8,073 bases of DNA from NCBI GenBank assembly GCA_030743445.1, contig JASLSL010000165.1, positions 1 through 8,073 of the forward strand, given 5' to 3'. This document shows positions 1 through 6,030 of this stretch, in pieces; the first letter of the stretch is position 1, and every line of letters starts with the position of its first letter. This DNA is from Alphaproteobacteria bacterium (lineage in GTDB: Bacteria; Pseudomonadota; Alphaproteobacteria; UBA8366). The notes beneath the pieces were generated by a model that worked only from the letters and a program-made list of their open reading frames with translations, did no database searches and was not told where the DNA came from. A program made the position numbers and the translations under genes.

Positions 1-354
1 GCCCGGGCCAAGGCCTACGAGGCGGCCGGTGTCGACGCGATATTTTTGGTCGGGGTCAAGGAGCGCGCCGATTTGGAGGCCGTGACGGCGGAGATCGGCG
101 TGCCGATCATCCTCGGCGGCGGGCCCCAACCGCTCGATCTCGACTACTTCGCCGGGCTCGGCATCCGCATCGCCCTGCAGACCCACAAGCCGTTCATGGC
201 CGCGGTGCGCGCGACCTACGACACGCTGAAGGCGTTGCGCGAGGGCACCTCGGCGGACGACATCGACTATGTCGCCTCGCCGGAGCTGATGGCGCAACTG
301 ATCCGCGACGAGGACTACGCCGGCTGGATGCGGGACTTCCTCGGCGGCAAGTAG
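1..354 (+). CDS. Isocitrate lyase/PEP mutase superfamily protein, oxaloacetate decarboxylase-like (3' part)
   Basis: This is the C-terminal 117 residues of a gene whose start lies upstream of the window; the frame is open from base 1 and stops with TAG at 352-354. The visible part looks like the last strands and helices of the ICL/PEP mutase TIM barrel: AYEAAGVDAIFLVGV, then a loop IILGGGPQPL, then LGIRIALQTH followed by the helix MAAVRATYDTLKALREG and a short tail ending in YAGWMRDFL. This pattern resembles the PA4872-type oxaloacetate decarboxylases more than true isocitrate lyases, which are much longer. Members cleave C-C or C-P bonds of 2-oxo or 2-hydroxy acids using Mg2+. The catalytic N-terminal half is outside the window, so the exact reaction is open: methylisocitrate lyase or carboxyphosphonoenolpyruvate mutase relatives cannot be excluded. 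It is probably co-transcribed with the Rid-family gene 22 nt downstream. Confidence 0.8.
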   Translation, partial: ARAKAYEAAGVDAIFLVGVKERADLEAVTAEIGVPIILGGGPQPLDLDYFAGLGIRIALQTHKPFMAAVRATYDTLKALREGTSADDIDYVASPELMAQLIRDEDYAGWMRDFLGGK

Positions 355-376
355 GCCCTAATCTGGAGGACAAGAG

Positions 377-766
377 ATGCTGACCAACCACGTGCTGGAT
401 TCGATCTACCCGCACACCAACAACGTCGCCCACGCGGTCGAGGTGCCGGCGGCGGCGCGTATGGTGTTCACCAACGGCCAGGTCGGCACCCGGCCCGACG
501 GCACCACGCCCGAAGGCGCCGGCGAGCAGGCCGAGGTGGTGTTCGAGCGCACGCGGGAAATCCTCGCGGCCGCCGGCATGACGTTCGCCGATGTGGTCCG
601 GTTCACCGTCTACCTTACGAACCGAGCGCACCGGGACGATTTCTTCGCCGTGCGCGACCGGGTGATGGGCGACAACAAACCTGGGGCGACGATCCTGATC
701 ATCGACGGCCTCGCGCGGTCGGAACTGAAGATCGAGATCGAGACGGTGGCAGCGAAGACCAATTGA
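377..766 (+). CDS. RidA/YjgF/YER057c/UK114 family protein lacking the catalytic arginine
   Basis: A complete 129-residue protein, the usual length for the family, which forms cytosolic trimers. The ATG has a good ribosome binding site, GGAGGA at 365-370, six bases ahead. Family hallmarks include the early strand FTNGQVGTRPDG, the helix AEVVFERTREILAAAG, the ADVVRFTVYLTN strand and the terminal KIEIETVA. Canonical RidA removes reactive enamine/imine intermediates formed by PLP enzymes and uses an arginine (Arg105 in enteric RidA, in a P-A-R-S/T motif) to bind the substrate carboxylate. Here the aligned motif is P102-G-A-T105, so that arginine is replaced by Ala104. Glu120 is kept. By published Rid subfamily definitions, a protein without this Arg belongs with the Rid4-Rid7 type groups, which lack imine deaminase activity. 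The gene follows an ICL/PEPM-type gene in a likely operon, so a role in the same catabolic route is inferred but unproven. Confidence 0.88.
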   Translation: MLTNHVLDSIYPHTNNVAHAVEVPAAARMVFTNGQVGTRPDGTTPEGAGEQAEVVFERTREILAAAGMTFADVVRFTVYLTNRAHRDDFFAVRDRVMGDNKPGATILIIDGLARSELKIEIETVAAKTN

Positions 767-801
767 GCACGCCGCAAGAGAGCGCATTCGAATGACCTCG
801 G

Positions 802-2406
802 CTAGTCGAACACCGTCTCCATATAGTGCGCCGGGTCGACCCGAGCCTCGATTACCCGGGGGCCGTCGGCGGCGAGCGCCGCCGCGAGCGCCTTTTCCAG
901 CTCATCGGGCGTGGCCACACCCTCTGCCGGGACGCCGAAGTAATGCGCCGGCGGGCCGACGGGCCCGCCCGTGTCGAGCTCGGTGCCGTAGATCCCGTAT
1001 TGCCGGCGCTCTTGCTTGATCCGGATGAGGCTCAACCAACTGTCGTCGAGCACGACGAACGGGATCGCGAGGCCGAGACGCTTGGCGACCGCGAGCTCGC
1101 CGCAGGTCATCTGGAAGCAGCCGTCGCCGACGAGGCAGACGACCGGCATTTCGGGTCGGGCGAGCTTGGCCGCGATCGCCGCCGGCAGACCGAACCCCAT
1201 CGACGACCAGCCGTTGGTGATCAGGAAGGTGCGCGGCGCCGTTGCGGTCCACTGGCTCGCGATCTGGTGGGTGTGGGCGCCGACGTCGAAGGCCAGGATG
1301 CCGTCGGCCGGCAGCAACTCGCGGACCACGTCGATCGCCTGGTGCGGCGCGAAGCCGTCGGCCGCGGGGCGCAATGCCTTATGGAACGCCTCGCGGTGGG
1401 CGGCGATTTCCTCCGCCGTCCAGTCGGTCGAGATCGCCGGGCGCGCGTTCAGGCCGCCGAGCCCGGCGTCGAGGTCGCCGACGACCTCGCCGACGATCTT
1501 GACCGTGCCGTCGGTGTCGGCCGGCGCGATATCGATATGCAGCACCGGCACGTCGCCGACCCAGGCCTCGTACTCGCTTTCCACCGAATCGTAGCCGAGG
1601 CCGATCACCAGGTCGGCACCGGCGATGAACTTGCGCTGGACCTGTCTGCAGGCCCGCTCGATGCAGCCGATCGAAAGCGGATGGTTCTCGTCGACCAATC
1701 CCTTGGCCATGGTGGTCGAGGCGAAGGGAATGTTGTTGCGCTCGATGAAGTCGACCAGCATCCCCGGATCGCGCATCCGCATCGCCGAGGTCCCGACGAC
1801 GGCGATCGGCCGCTTGGCCTCGCCCATGAAGCGAACCGCTTCGTCGACCTGGGCCGGGTGGGGGGCGGCGACCCCGGGCAAGTCCTCGGTCGGCGCCGGC
1901 GGATCTTCGCGCGCCGGCGCCAGGGCCACGTCCTCGGGCAGGTCGAGATGCACCGGGCCCCGCGGCTCGCTGAGCGCGGTCCGGATCGCCTCCTGCAGCG
2001 TCGCCGCGATCGAGCCGTCGCGCAGCGCCAGGCTCGCCTTGGTGATCGGCTGGAACAGCGCGTGATGGTCGATCGCCATCTGCATCCGCCGGCCGAGCTG
2101 GTCGGTGTTCAGGTTGCAGGTGATGGCGATCAGCGGCGAGCGATCCAAAAACGCGCAGCCGACGCCGGTCGCGAGGTTGGTGGCGCCCGGGCCGAGGGTC
2201 GCGATGCAGAGGCCGGGGCGTCCGGTGAGGCGCCCGGTCGCATCGGCGGCGAAGGCGGCGGAGCCTTCGTGCGCGGTCAGCACGAAGTCGAGCCCGCCGG
2301 CGCGCATCGCCTCCATCAGCGGCAACACGTTGCCGCTCGGAATGCCGAAGCCGTGGTCGATCCCGGCTTGCTTGAGAGTCTCAACGATAAGGTCGGCGTT
2401 GTTCAT
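802..2406 (-). CDS. Thiamine diphosphate-binding enzyme, acetolactate synthase-like
   Basis: A complete 534-residue ThDP enzyme with the three-domain order of the acetohydroxyacid synthase/pyruvate oxidase/benzoylformate decarboxylase family. The Pyr domain is at about 1-165, with catalytic Glu47 in TAHEGSAAFAAD and the GPGATN loop at 72-77. A central Rossmann-like domain spans about 185-315, and the PP domain about 355-530, with GDG at 427-429. The metal-binding GDG...NN motif ends in VLDDSW (453-457), so the usual NN is Asp454-Asp455. Such enzymes decarboxylate or ligate 2-oxo acids. The protein is slightly short for a catalytic acetolactate synthase subunit, and no ilvN/ilvH regulatory subunit is adjacent, so a role in valine/leucine synthesis is unlikely. 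Decarboxylation of another 2-oxo acid is the plainer guess, with the substrate unknown. GAGGAG (2419-2424) lies 12 nt before the ATG. It sits downstream of the sulfotransferase on the same strand, 98 nt away, and converges with the Rid-family gene. Confidence 0.85.
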   Translation of the reverse strand: MNNADLIVETLKQAGIDHGFGIPSGNVLPLMEAMRAGGLDFVLTAHEGSAAFAADATGRLTGRPGLCIATLGPGATNLATGVGCAFLDRSPLIAITCNLNTDQLGRRMQMAIDHHALFQPITKASLALRDGSIAATLQEAIRTALSEPRGPVHLDLPEDVALAPAREDPPAPTEDLPGVAAPHPAQVDEAVRFMGEAKRPIAVVGTSAMRMRDPGMLVDFIERNNIPFASTTMAKGLVDENHPLSIGCIERACRQVQRKFIAGADLVIGLGYDSVESEYEAWVGDVPVLHIDIAPADTDGTVKIVGEVVGDLDAGLGGLNARPAISTDWTAEEIAAHREAFHKALRPAADGFAPHQAIDVVRELLPADGILAFDVGAHTHQIASQWTATAPRTFLITNGWSSMGFGLPAAIAAKLARPEMPVVCLVGDGCFQMTCGELAVAKRLGLAIPFVVLDDSWLSLIRIKQERRQYGIYGTELDTGGPVGPPAHYFGVPAEGVATPDELEKALAAALAADGPRVIEARVDPAHYMETVFD

Positions 2407-2488
2407 TTCCGTGTTCCGCTCCTCGTCCCGACGATCATCGCCCCTGCGATATTTGCAAGCAAGAAATGCGCCTTGCTTTATTGTTCCG

Positions 2489-2512
2489 CCGCCTAGTCCC
2501 CCGCCTAATCCC
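2489..2512 (-). repeat. 12-bp tandem duplication spanning the sulfotransferase stop codon
   Basis: On the plus strand two adjacent 12-mers, CCGCCTAGTCCC (2489-2500) and CCGCCTAATCCC (2501-2512), differ at one base, and a further CCGCC follows at 2513-2517. Read on the coding (minus) strand, the gene ends GCG-GGG-GAT-TAG and is followed in the same frame by GCG-GGG-GAC-TAG. The end of the protein (Ala-Gly-Asp-stop) is therefore written twice. The second stop acts as an in-frame backup. Replication slippage in a GC-rich tract is the likely origin. Confidence 0.8.
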
Positions 2513-3407
2513 CCGCCAACGCCTCGCGCAAGGCCTGGTAGTCGGCGAAGCCGAGCCGGCTTTCGATGTCGTCGCGCCAGACCTGGTCGAGCGCCTGGGC
2601 AAGGTCCGCGCTCATCGCCGCCTTGTGGCCGCCGACTTGGCCCTCGCGCACCTTGGTCGCGTCGCCGTCCGGCGGCAGGCCGCAGGCCGCGTCGCGCGCC
2701 GCGCGGATCAGGTGGTCGTCGAACTGGCTTTCGTGCCGCTTCATGAATTCGATCGAGCTTTGCTCGGTCGCGACATCGATCGTCGCGGGCCGCGCGTCCA
2801 ACTCTAGAAAATCAGCAACGCGGGCCACCGCCCGGCGCGGCGCCGCCTTCATGTCCTCATAGGCGAGCAACAGGGTGTCGGGGCGATCGCGGTACTCCCA
2901 GGCCGCCAATATATGGTCCCAATAGCGCCCGCTCCTCGTGCCCTGCAGGATGAACTCGCGGATCAAGGTGTCGAGCGAAATGCTGCCGGGCTCGAAGAAC
3001 CAACCCTCGAAGAAACGATAGAACGAAACCATGACGTCCTTCGGGTCGCGCAGGATGCAGATGTAGCGGCAGCCCTCGGGCACATCGTCGCGGCGCCAGT
3101 GCGACTTGAAGGCGCGGGGCTCGGCCACCTGGTCGGCCTCGAGATCGTGGCCCAAATCGTAGGCCATCTCGATCCACGGCACCGCCTCGGTGATCTCGTC
3201 GAAATCCATCAAGCCCCCGGTTCTGAGACCGTGCAGAATCTGCTGCATCCAGGTCGAGCCGCATTTCGGATAGGTCGCGACGATCACGTCGGTCGGGCGC
3301 GGACGGAACCGGGCGGCGTGCGCGTCGCCGTCCGCCGAGCGAAAGCCCGCGAGCGCCGTTCGAACCCCTTCGATCGTCGTCGGCCGCCGGGCTTCGCTGG
3401 CCGTCAT
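2505..3407 (-). CDS. PAPS-dependent sulfotransferase (Sulfotransfer_1 family)
   Basis: A complete 300-residue cytosolic-type sulfotransferase. It would transfer sulfate from 3'-phosphoadenylyl sulfate to a hydroxyl or amine acceptor. The 5'-phosphosulfate-binding loop is YPKCGSTWMQQIL (46-58, Lys48). The general-base region is KSHW (101-104, His103). The 3'-phosphate-binding segment is LRDPKDVMVSFY (119-130, with Arg120 and Ser128). A late helix carries YEDMKAAPRRAV. Near the C terminus, REGQVGGHK (254-262) corresponds to the RKGxxGxWK motif, although the Trp is His here. No signal peptide or membrane segment is seen, unlike Golgi-type enzymes. GAGGG (3420-3424) lies 12 nt before the ATG, so the start is reasonable but not certain. 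The acceptor cannot be predicted. The last four codons including the stop are duplicated in tandem immediately downstream (see the repeat at 2489-2512). Confidence 0.9.
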   Translation of the reverse strand: MTASEARRPTTIEGVRTALAGFRSADGDAHAARFRPRPTDVIVATYPKCGSTWMQQILHGLRTGGLMDFDEITEAVPWIEMAYDLGHDLEADQVAEPRAFKSHWRRDDVPEGCRYICILRDPKDVMVSFYRFFEGWFFEPGSISLDTLIREFILQGTRSGRYWDHILAAWEYRDRPDTLLLAYEDMKAAPRRAVARVADFLELDARPATIDVATEQSSIEFMKRHESQFDDHLIRAARDAACGLPPDGDATKVREGQVGGHKAAMSADLAQALDQVWRDDIESRLGFADYQALREALAGD

Positions 3408-3572
3408 GCGCCGAAATTTCCCTCGGGGTCGATCGGCATGCGCGAAAACTCCCGTTCCGAGCGGCGGATTGCGCTTCGGAAAGTATCTTGCGGTTTGGGG
3501 CCGGAGTTTGCATCCCTCATCGGCGCATGAAAACCCCAGAGGGAACGATATCCGGAATCCGCGCGCGCCGAG

Positions 3573-3598
3573 CCACGGCCCGACTTAAAGGGCCGCGG
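3573..3598 (-). terminator. Candidate hairpin downstream of the 90-residue gene
   Basis: An inverted repeat pairs CCaCGGCCC (3573-3581) with GGGCCGcGG (3590-3598). This gives nine positions with a single A-C mismatch around the loop GACTTAAA. It lies 38 nt past the stop of the small minus-strand gene and upstream of the sulfotransferase, where a transcript end would be expected. No T-run follows it on the minus strand, so intrinsic termination is not well supported. It may simply be a GC-rich hairpin. The rest of the 229-nt gap between the two genes (3408-3636) holds no recognisable gene or clear promoter. Confidence 0.3.
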
Positions 3599-3636
3599 TC
3601 GAATTCATCTCGTTCAAACCGTCGGTCCAGGCGCGC

Positions 3637-3909
3637 TTAGCCGGGCATCGCCATTGGCGCTTGGGCCACCGGATCGTAGGTCTTCGAATGGAACCGATAG
3701 TAGCCGTACTTCGCGATGCAGTGTTTCGCGAAGGCTTCGTCGAAGGCGGCTCGCGTCCTACCCATTTCACCGAATACCCCGACGCTTTCCAATTCGTCGC
3801 CGGGTGTCGGGGTGGCGTCCGGGTTCTTCATGCACGCTTCGACATGCTCTCCATCGGTGACCACGAAGAAGTCCCGATCGGCCTTGCATTGAAATACGTG
3901 AAATTCCAT
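3637..3909 (-). CDS. Uncharacterised 90-residue protein
   Basis: I do not recognise this family. The start is set by a strong ribosome binding site (AAAGGAG, 3917-3923 on the minus strand) seven bases before ATG 3909. The frame is open further upstream to 4050, but that extension has no such site and an unremarkable sequence. The protein is acidic to neutral and soluble-looking, with no signal peptide or membrane segment. It begins with MEFHVFQCKADRDFFVVTDG, probably a beta pair, and has a Pro/Asp-rich loop (about 30-40). An Ala-rich amphipathic helix (about 53-66) leads into YGYYRFHSKTYDP. Three cysteines (8, 26, 64) and several His residues are scattered without a clear CxxC motif. It is divergently placed to the thiol dioxygenase-like gene and shares a 189-nt intergenic region with it, which contains a possible FNR/FixK-type box. 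Its function is unknown. Confidence 0.75.
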   Translation of the reverse strand: MEFHVFQCKADRDFFVVTDGEHVEACMKNPDATPTPGDELESVGVFGEMGRTRAAFDEAFAKHCIAKYGYYRFHSKTYDPVAQAPMAMPG

Positions 3910-3916
3910 CGGAGGT

Positions 3917-3923
3917 CTCCTTT
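3917..3923 (-). promoter_or_regulatory. Ribosome binding site fixing the start of the 90-residue protein
   Basis: The minus-strand sequence AAAGGAG is seven bases before ATG 3909. It is the best Shine-Dalgarno match in this part of the window and rules for the shorter start over the longer open frame that reaches 4050. Confidence 0.7.
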
Positions 3924-3964
3924 GGTCATAGGTTCGCGCGCTACTCCGCGCGCATTTGCCGAAC

Positions 3965-4007
3965 AGTCTAGAACGATCGGGCAACACTTCGCATTGATCC
4001 AAGTCAC
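3965..4007 (-). promoter_or_regulatory. Possible FNR/FixK-type operator and class II promoter
   Basis: TTGATCCAAGTCAC (3994-4007, plus strand) matches the FNR/FixK/FnrL-type consensus TTGA-N6-TCAA at seven of eight positions. A weak -10-like hexamer TAGACT lies on the minus strand at 3965-3970. A start point near 3958 would put the box centre about 42 bases upstream, the usual spacing for a class II activator site. The expected leader would be about 50 nt before the ATG at 3909. The arrangement fits, but a single imperfect box can arise by chance. The box could also act on the divergent gene at 4099. Confidence 0.35.
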
Positions 4008-4066
4008 ACACGTGGGCGGCCTGGATTAAATCGCCGGCGGGATGGCCCAACCGGCAACCGCTTGGC

Positions 4067-4072
4067 TATGAT
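4067..4072 (+). promoter_or_regulatory. Possible -10 element for the cupin/dehydrogenase operon
   Basis: TATGAT matches five of six bases of the sigma-70 -10 consensus and lies 27 nt before the GTG start at 4099, implying a short leader that still contains the ribosome binding site. No convincing -35 hexamer is seen at the usual distance, so an activator or another sigma factor may be needed, or the match may be chance. Confidence 0.3.
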
Positions 4073-4084
4073 GCGCCGAGCAAA

Positions 4085-4091
4085 GAGGGAG
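4085..4091 (+). promoter_or_regulatory. Ribosome binding site supporting a GTG start
   Basis: GAGGGAG lies seven bases before GTG 4099. It supports translation starting at GTG with the N terminus MSDYSIDQF. The nearby upstream ATGs at 4069 and 4072 lie before this site and have no comparable one of their own. Confidence 0.65.
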
Positions 4092-4098
4092 AGAGCCC

Positions 4099-4668
4099 GT
4101 GAGCGACTATTCGATAGATCAGTTCATCGCCGACGCGACGGCGATCGTGGCCGAGGGCCTCGACAATCGCCAAGTACTGCAGAAGATGGTGCCCCTGGCC
4201 AAGCGCGTCTCGCAGGATACCAGCTGGGTGCAGCTGGACTTCTACGACTGCGACGAGGAGCAGGGCTTCGGCATCACCATGCTGCACGTCGCCGACGACG
4301 AGTCGCTGTCGGTCCAGACCGTGTGCTGGCTGCCGGGCCGCGGCGTCGCCCCGCACGACCATCAGACCTGGGGCATCGTGGTCGGGCTCGACGGGGTGGA
4401 GAAGAACGTTAACTGGCTGCGCCAGGACGACGGCAGCAGGCCCGGCTACGCCGACATCGCGGCGCACCACGAGGTCATGGTCGGCGCCGGCGACGCCTGC
4501 AGCTTCCTGCCCGACGACATCCACAGCGTCGAGAACGACGGCGACAAGCCGACCCTGTCGCTGCATCTCTACGGCGCGGTCCTGGCGAATAACGAACGTT
4601 CGGAGTTCGACCCCGAGGCCAAGGTCCAGCGGCCCTGCCCGAAGCGCGTCCGCAAGGCCGCCAACTAG
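4099..4668 (+). CDS. Cysteine dioxygenase-like cupin (thiol dioxygenase family)
   Basis: A complete 189-residue cupin that starts at GTG. Motif 1 is PHDHQTWGIVVG (85-96) with His86 and His88, and Glu101 follows. Motif 2 supplies His142 in DDIHSVEN. Together these give the three-histidine non-haem Fe(II) site of thiol dioxygenases. The SLHLY segment (154-158) matches the Ser-His-Tyr triad known from mammalian cysteine dioxygenase, and CW at 76-77 is also kept. The Cys that cross-links to Tyr in mammalian enzymes is absent, as in most bacterial homologues. At the position of the substrate-binding Arg60 I see Thr60, so cysteine as substrate is not assured. 3-mercaptopropionate or another thiol, or a different small acid, is possible. 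These enzymes oxidise a thiol to a sulfinate with O2. The gene is followed after 40 nt by a dehydrogenase gene. Its C-terminal tail RSEFDPEA...RPCP recurs as a relic at 5476-5535. Confidence 0.8.
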   Translation: MSDYSIDQFIADATAIVAEGLDNRQVLQKMVPLAKRVSQDTSWVQLDFYDCDEEQGFGITMLHVADDESLSVQTVCWLPGRGVAPHDHQTWGIVVGLDGVEKNVNWLRQDDGSRPGYADIAAHHEVMVGAGDACSFLPDDIHSVENDGDKPTLSLHLYGAVLANNERSEFDPEAKVQRPCPKRVRKAAN

Positions 4669-4708
4669 GCCGCGCCCAAGGAACGACATTCGCAAGGGAG
4701 ATTTAAAC

Positions 4709-5467
4709 ATGGCTGCATCCGGAAAAGTCGCGGTGGTCACCGGGGCCGGCAGCGGCATCGGCCGCGCGACCGCGATGGCGCTGTTGGAGGAAGGCTATTC
4801 GGTCGGGCTCGCGGGAAGACGCGAGGACGCGCTGGAGGAAACCGTCAAGCTCGCCGGCGATAACGGCGGGCGGGGGCTCGCGGTGCCGACCGACGTCGGC
4901 GATCCGGCCTCGGTCGCCGAGCTCTTCGCCAAGACCAAGGCGGCGTTCGGCCGCCTCGACTTGCTGTTCAACAACGCGGGCGGCGGATCGCCGCCGGTGC
5001 CGTTCGAGGACATCCCTTTCGCCGACTGGCAGCGGGTCGTCGCCGCGAACCTGACCGGCGCGTTCCTGTGCTCCCAGGAGGCCTTCAAGCTGATGAAGGA
5101 CCAGGACCCGATGGGCGGCCGGATCGTCAACAACGGCTCGATCTCGGCCCACGCGCCCAGGCCCTTCTCCGCGCCCTACACCTCGACCAAGCACGCGATC
5201 ACCGGGCTGACCAAGTCGACCGCGCTCGACGGCCGGGCTTACGACATCGCGGTCGGCCAGATCGACATCGGCAATGCCGCGACCGCGATGACCGAACGCA
5301 TGAAGGACGGGGTGCCGCAGGCCGACGGCTCGACCAAGCCGGAGCCGCGGATGGACGTCGAGCACGTCGCCCAGGCGGTGGTTCACATGGCCGGGCTGCC
5401 GCTCGAATCGAACGTCCAATTCATGACCATCATGGCGACCAAGATGCCGTTTGTCGGCCGCGGGTAG
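4709..5467 (+). CDS. Short-chain dehydrogenase/reductase (classical SDR)
   Basis: A complete 252-residue classical SDR, a typical length. The Rossmann cofactor loop TGAGSGIG is at 11-18, NNAG at 88-91 and Asn114 in AANLTG. The catalytic residues are Ser144, Tyr157 and Lys161 (YTSTK). Arg37-Arg38 after the second strand suggest NADP(H) preference, and TDV at 61-63 contacts the adenine. The usual PG loop after the sixth strand is replaced by IDIGNAATAMT (185-195), a variant I associate with one SDR subgroup. AAGGGAG (4694-4700) is eight bases before the ATG. The gene lies 40 nt after the cupin gene on the same strand, so the two are probably co-transcribed. The substrate (an alcohol/ketone) is unknown. 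Confidence 0.92.
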   Translation: MAASGKVAVVTGAGSGIGRATAMALLEEGYSVGLAGRREDALEETVKLAGDNGGRGLAVPTDVGDPASVAELFAKTKAAFGRLDLLFNNAGGGSPPVPFEDIPFADWQRVVAANLTGAFLCSQEAFKLMKDQDPMGGRIVNNGSISAHAPRPFSAPYTSTKHAITGLTKSTALDGRAYDIAVGQIDIGNAATAMTERMKDGVPQADGSTKPEPRMDVEHVAQAVVHMAGLPLESNVQFMTIMATKMPFVGRG

Positions 5468-5475
5468 CCCGGATC

Positions 5476-5535
5476 GACCGCTCGGAATTCGACCCCGAGG
5501 CCGAACTCGTCCGGCCCTGTCCGAACGGAGTCGCA
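5476..5535 (+). pseudogene. Relic of the 3' end of a second thiol dioxygenase-like cupin
   Basis: Starting nine bases after the dehydrogenase stop, the plus-strand frame reads DRSEFDPEAELVRPCPNGV. The cupin gene's own C terminus at 4597-4650 reads RSEFDPEAKVQRPCPKRV. By eye, 42 of 54 bases (5479-5532 versus 4597-4650) and 13 of 18 residues match without gaps. Several differences are synonymous third-position changes (CGT/CGC, GAG/GAA, TGC/TGT), as expected if both copies once coded for protein. There is no start codon with a ribosome binding site and no cupin core before it, because the dehydrogenase gene occupies that space. The stop codon corresponding to the cupin's TAG is also missing. 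I read it as the leftover tail of a duplicated or related cupin gene. The rest of the 101-nt gap to the CBS gene shows nothing else convincing. Confidence 0.6.
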
Positions 5536-5568
5536 ATCACGCCGAATGATCGGCCGGCAACAGCGGCT

Positions 5569-6030
5569 CTAACGCTTGGCGAGCAAGCTGTCGCGCAGGA
5601 CGTTGGCCTCGAGCTTCATTTCCTCGACGCCGTATTTGATCACGTCGTCGATGCTGACGATGCCGCAGAGCTCGTTCGCCGCGTCGAGCACCGGAATGTG
5701 AAGGTGGTGCCGACGCACCATCACTTCCATCACGTCGAGCAGCGTGCTGTCGGGCCGGCAGACCGTCACCTCTTGGGTCATGATCTTGGAGACCGGCAAT
5801 TCGAGGAAGCCGAACTCGTCGGCGTGGGGCGTCTCGCCGTGATGCCCGGCCATCGAGTAAACGATGTCGCGTACCGCGAGGATGCCGTCCAGATGCTTGC
5901 CGTCCTTGCTGACGACGACGCAGCCGACGCGCGCCAGCTTCATGCGATGGGCCGCGGTCGCGATGGTCGTGTACGGGTTGACCGTGACCACTGTCCGGTT
6001 CTTGTCCTTGAGGATTTCTTCGACCTTCAT
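5569..6030 (-). CDS. Two-CBS-domain protein
   Basis: A complete 153-residue stand-alone Bateman module. The first CBS motif covers about 8-62, with VGCVVVSKDG and the ribose-contact type LAVRDIV (Asp55). The second covers about 82-140, beginning KIMTQEVTV and ending GIVSIDDVIKYG (Asp129). CBS pairs bind adenosine nucleotides (AMP, ATP, SAM or similar) and act as energy or ligand sensors that usually regulate a partner enzyme or channel. No partner domain is fused here. The start codon is preceded by GAGG about ten bases upstream, and the N terminus MKVEEILKDK is typical of alphaproteobacterial stand-alone CBS proteins. It lies 82 nt downstream of the hydrolase cluster on the same strand and may have its own promoter. 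A target cannot be named. Confidence 0.9.
   Translation of the reverse strand: MKVEEILKDKNRTVVTVNPYTTIATAAHRMKLARVGCVVVSKDGKHLDGILAVRDIVYSMAGHHGETPHADEFGFLELPVSKIMTQEVTVCRPDSTLLDVMEVMVRRHHLHIPVLDAANELCGIVSIDDVIKYGVEEMKLEANVLRDSLLAKR

Noticed and set aside
767..801. Possible shared terminator between the converging Rid-family and ThDP genes
   Set aside because: The 35-nt gap holds only a short ATTCGAAT palindrome and no stable stem or T-run.
826..2496. A long plus-strand open frame opposite the ThDP enzyme gene
   Set aside because: It is Arg/Asp/Gly-rich with no recognisable motif, and the opposite strand carries an intact enzyme with all expected motifs. It is an antisense by-product of high GC content.
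3910..4050. N-terminal extension of the 90-residue protein to an upstream start
   Set aside because: The internal ATG has a far better ribosome binding site, and the extension overlaps the putative promoter and operator.
4033..4055. Inverted repeat GCCGG...CCGGC upstream of the cupin gene
   Set aside because: Five-base arms of pure G/C are common by chance here, and the position relative to the possible -10 gives no clear regulatory reading.
5541..5554. Possible terminator hairpin GCCG...CGGC between the converging dehydrogenase and CBS genes
   Set aside because: The stem is only four base pairs and no T-run follows on either strand.
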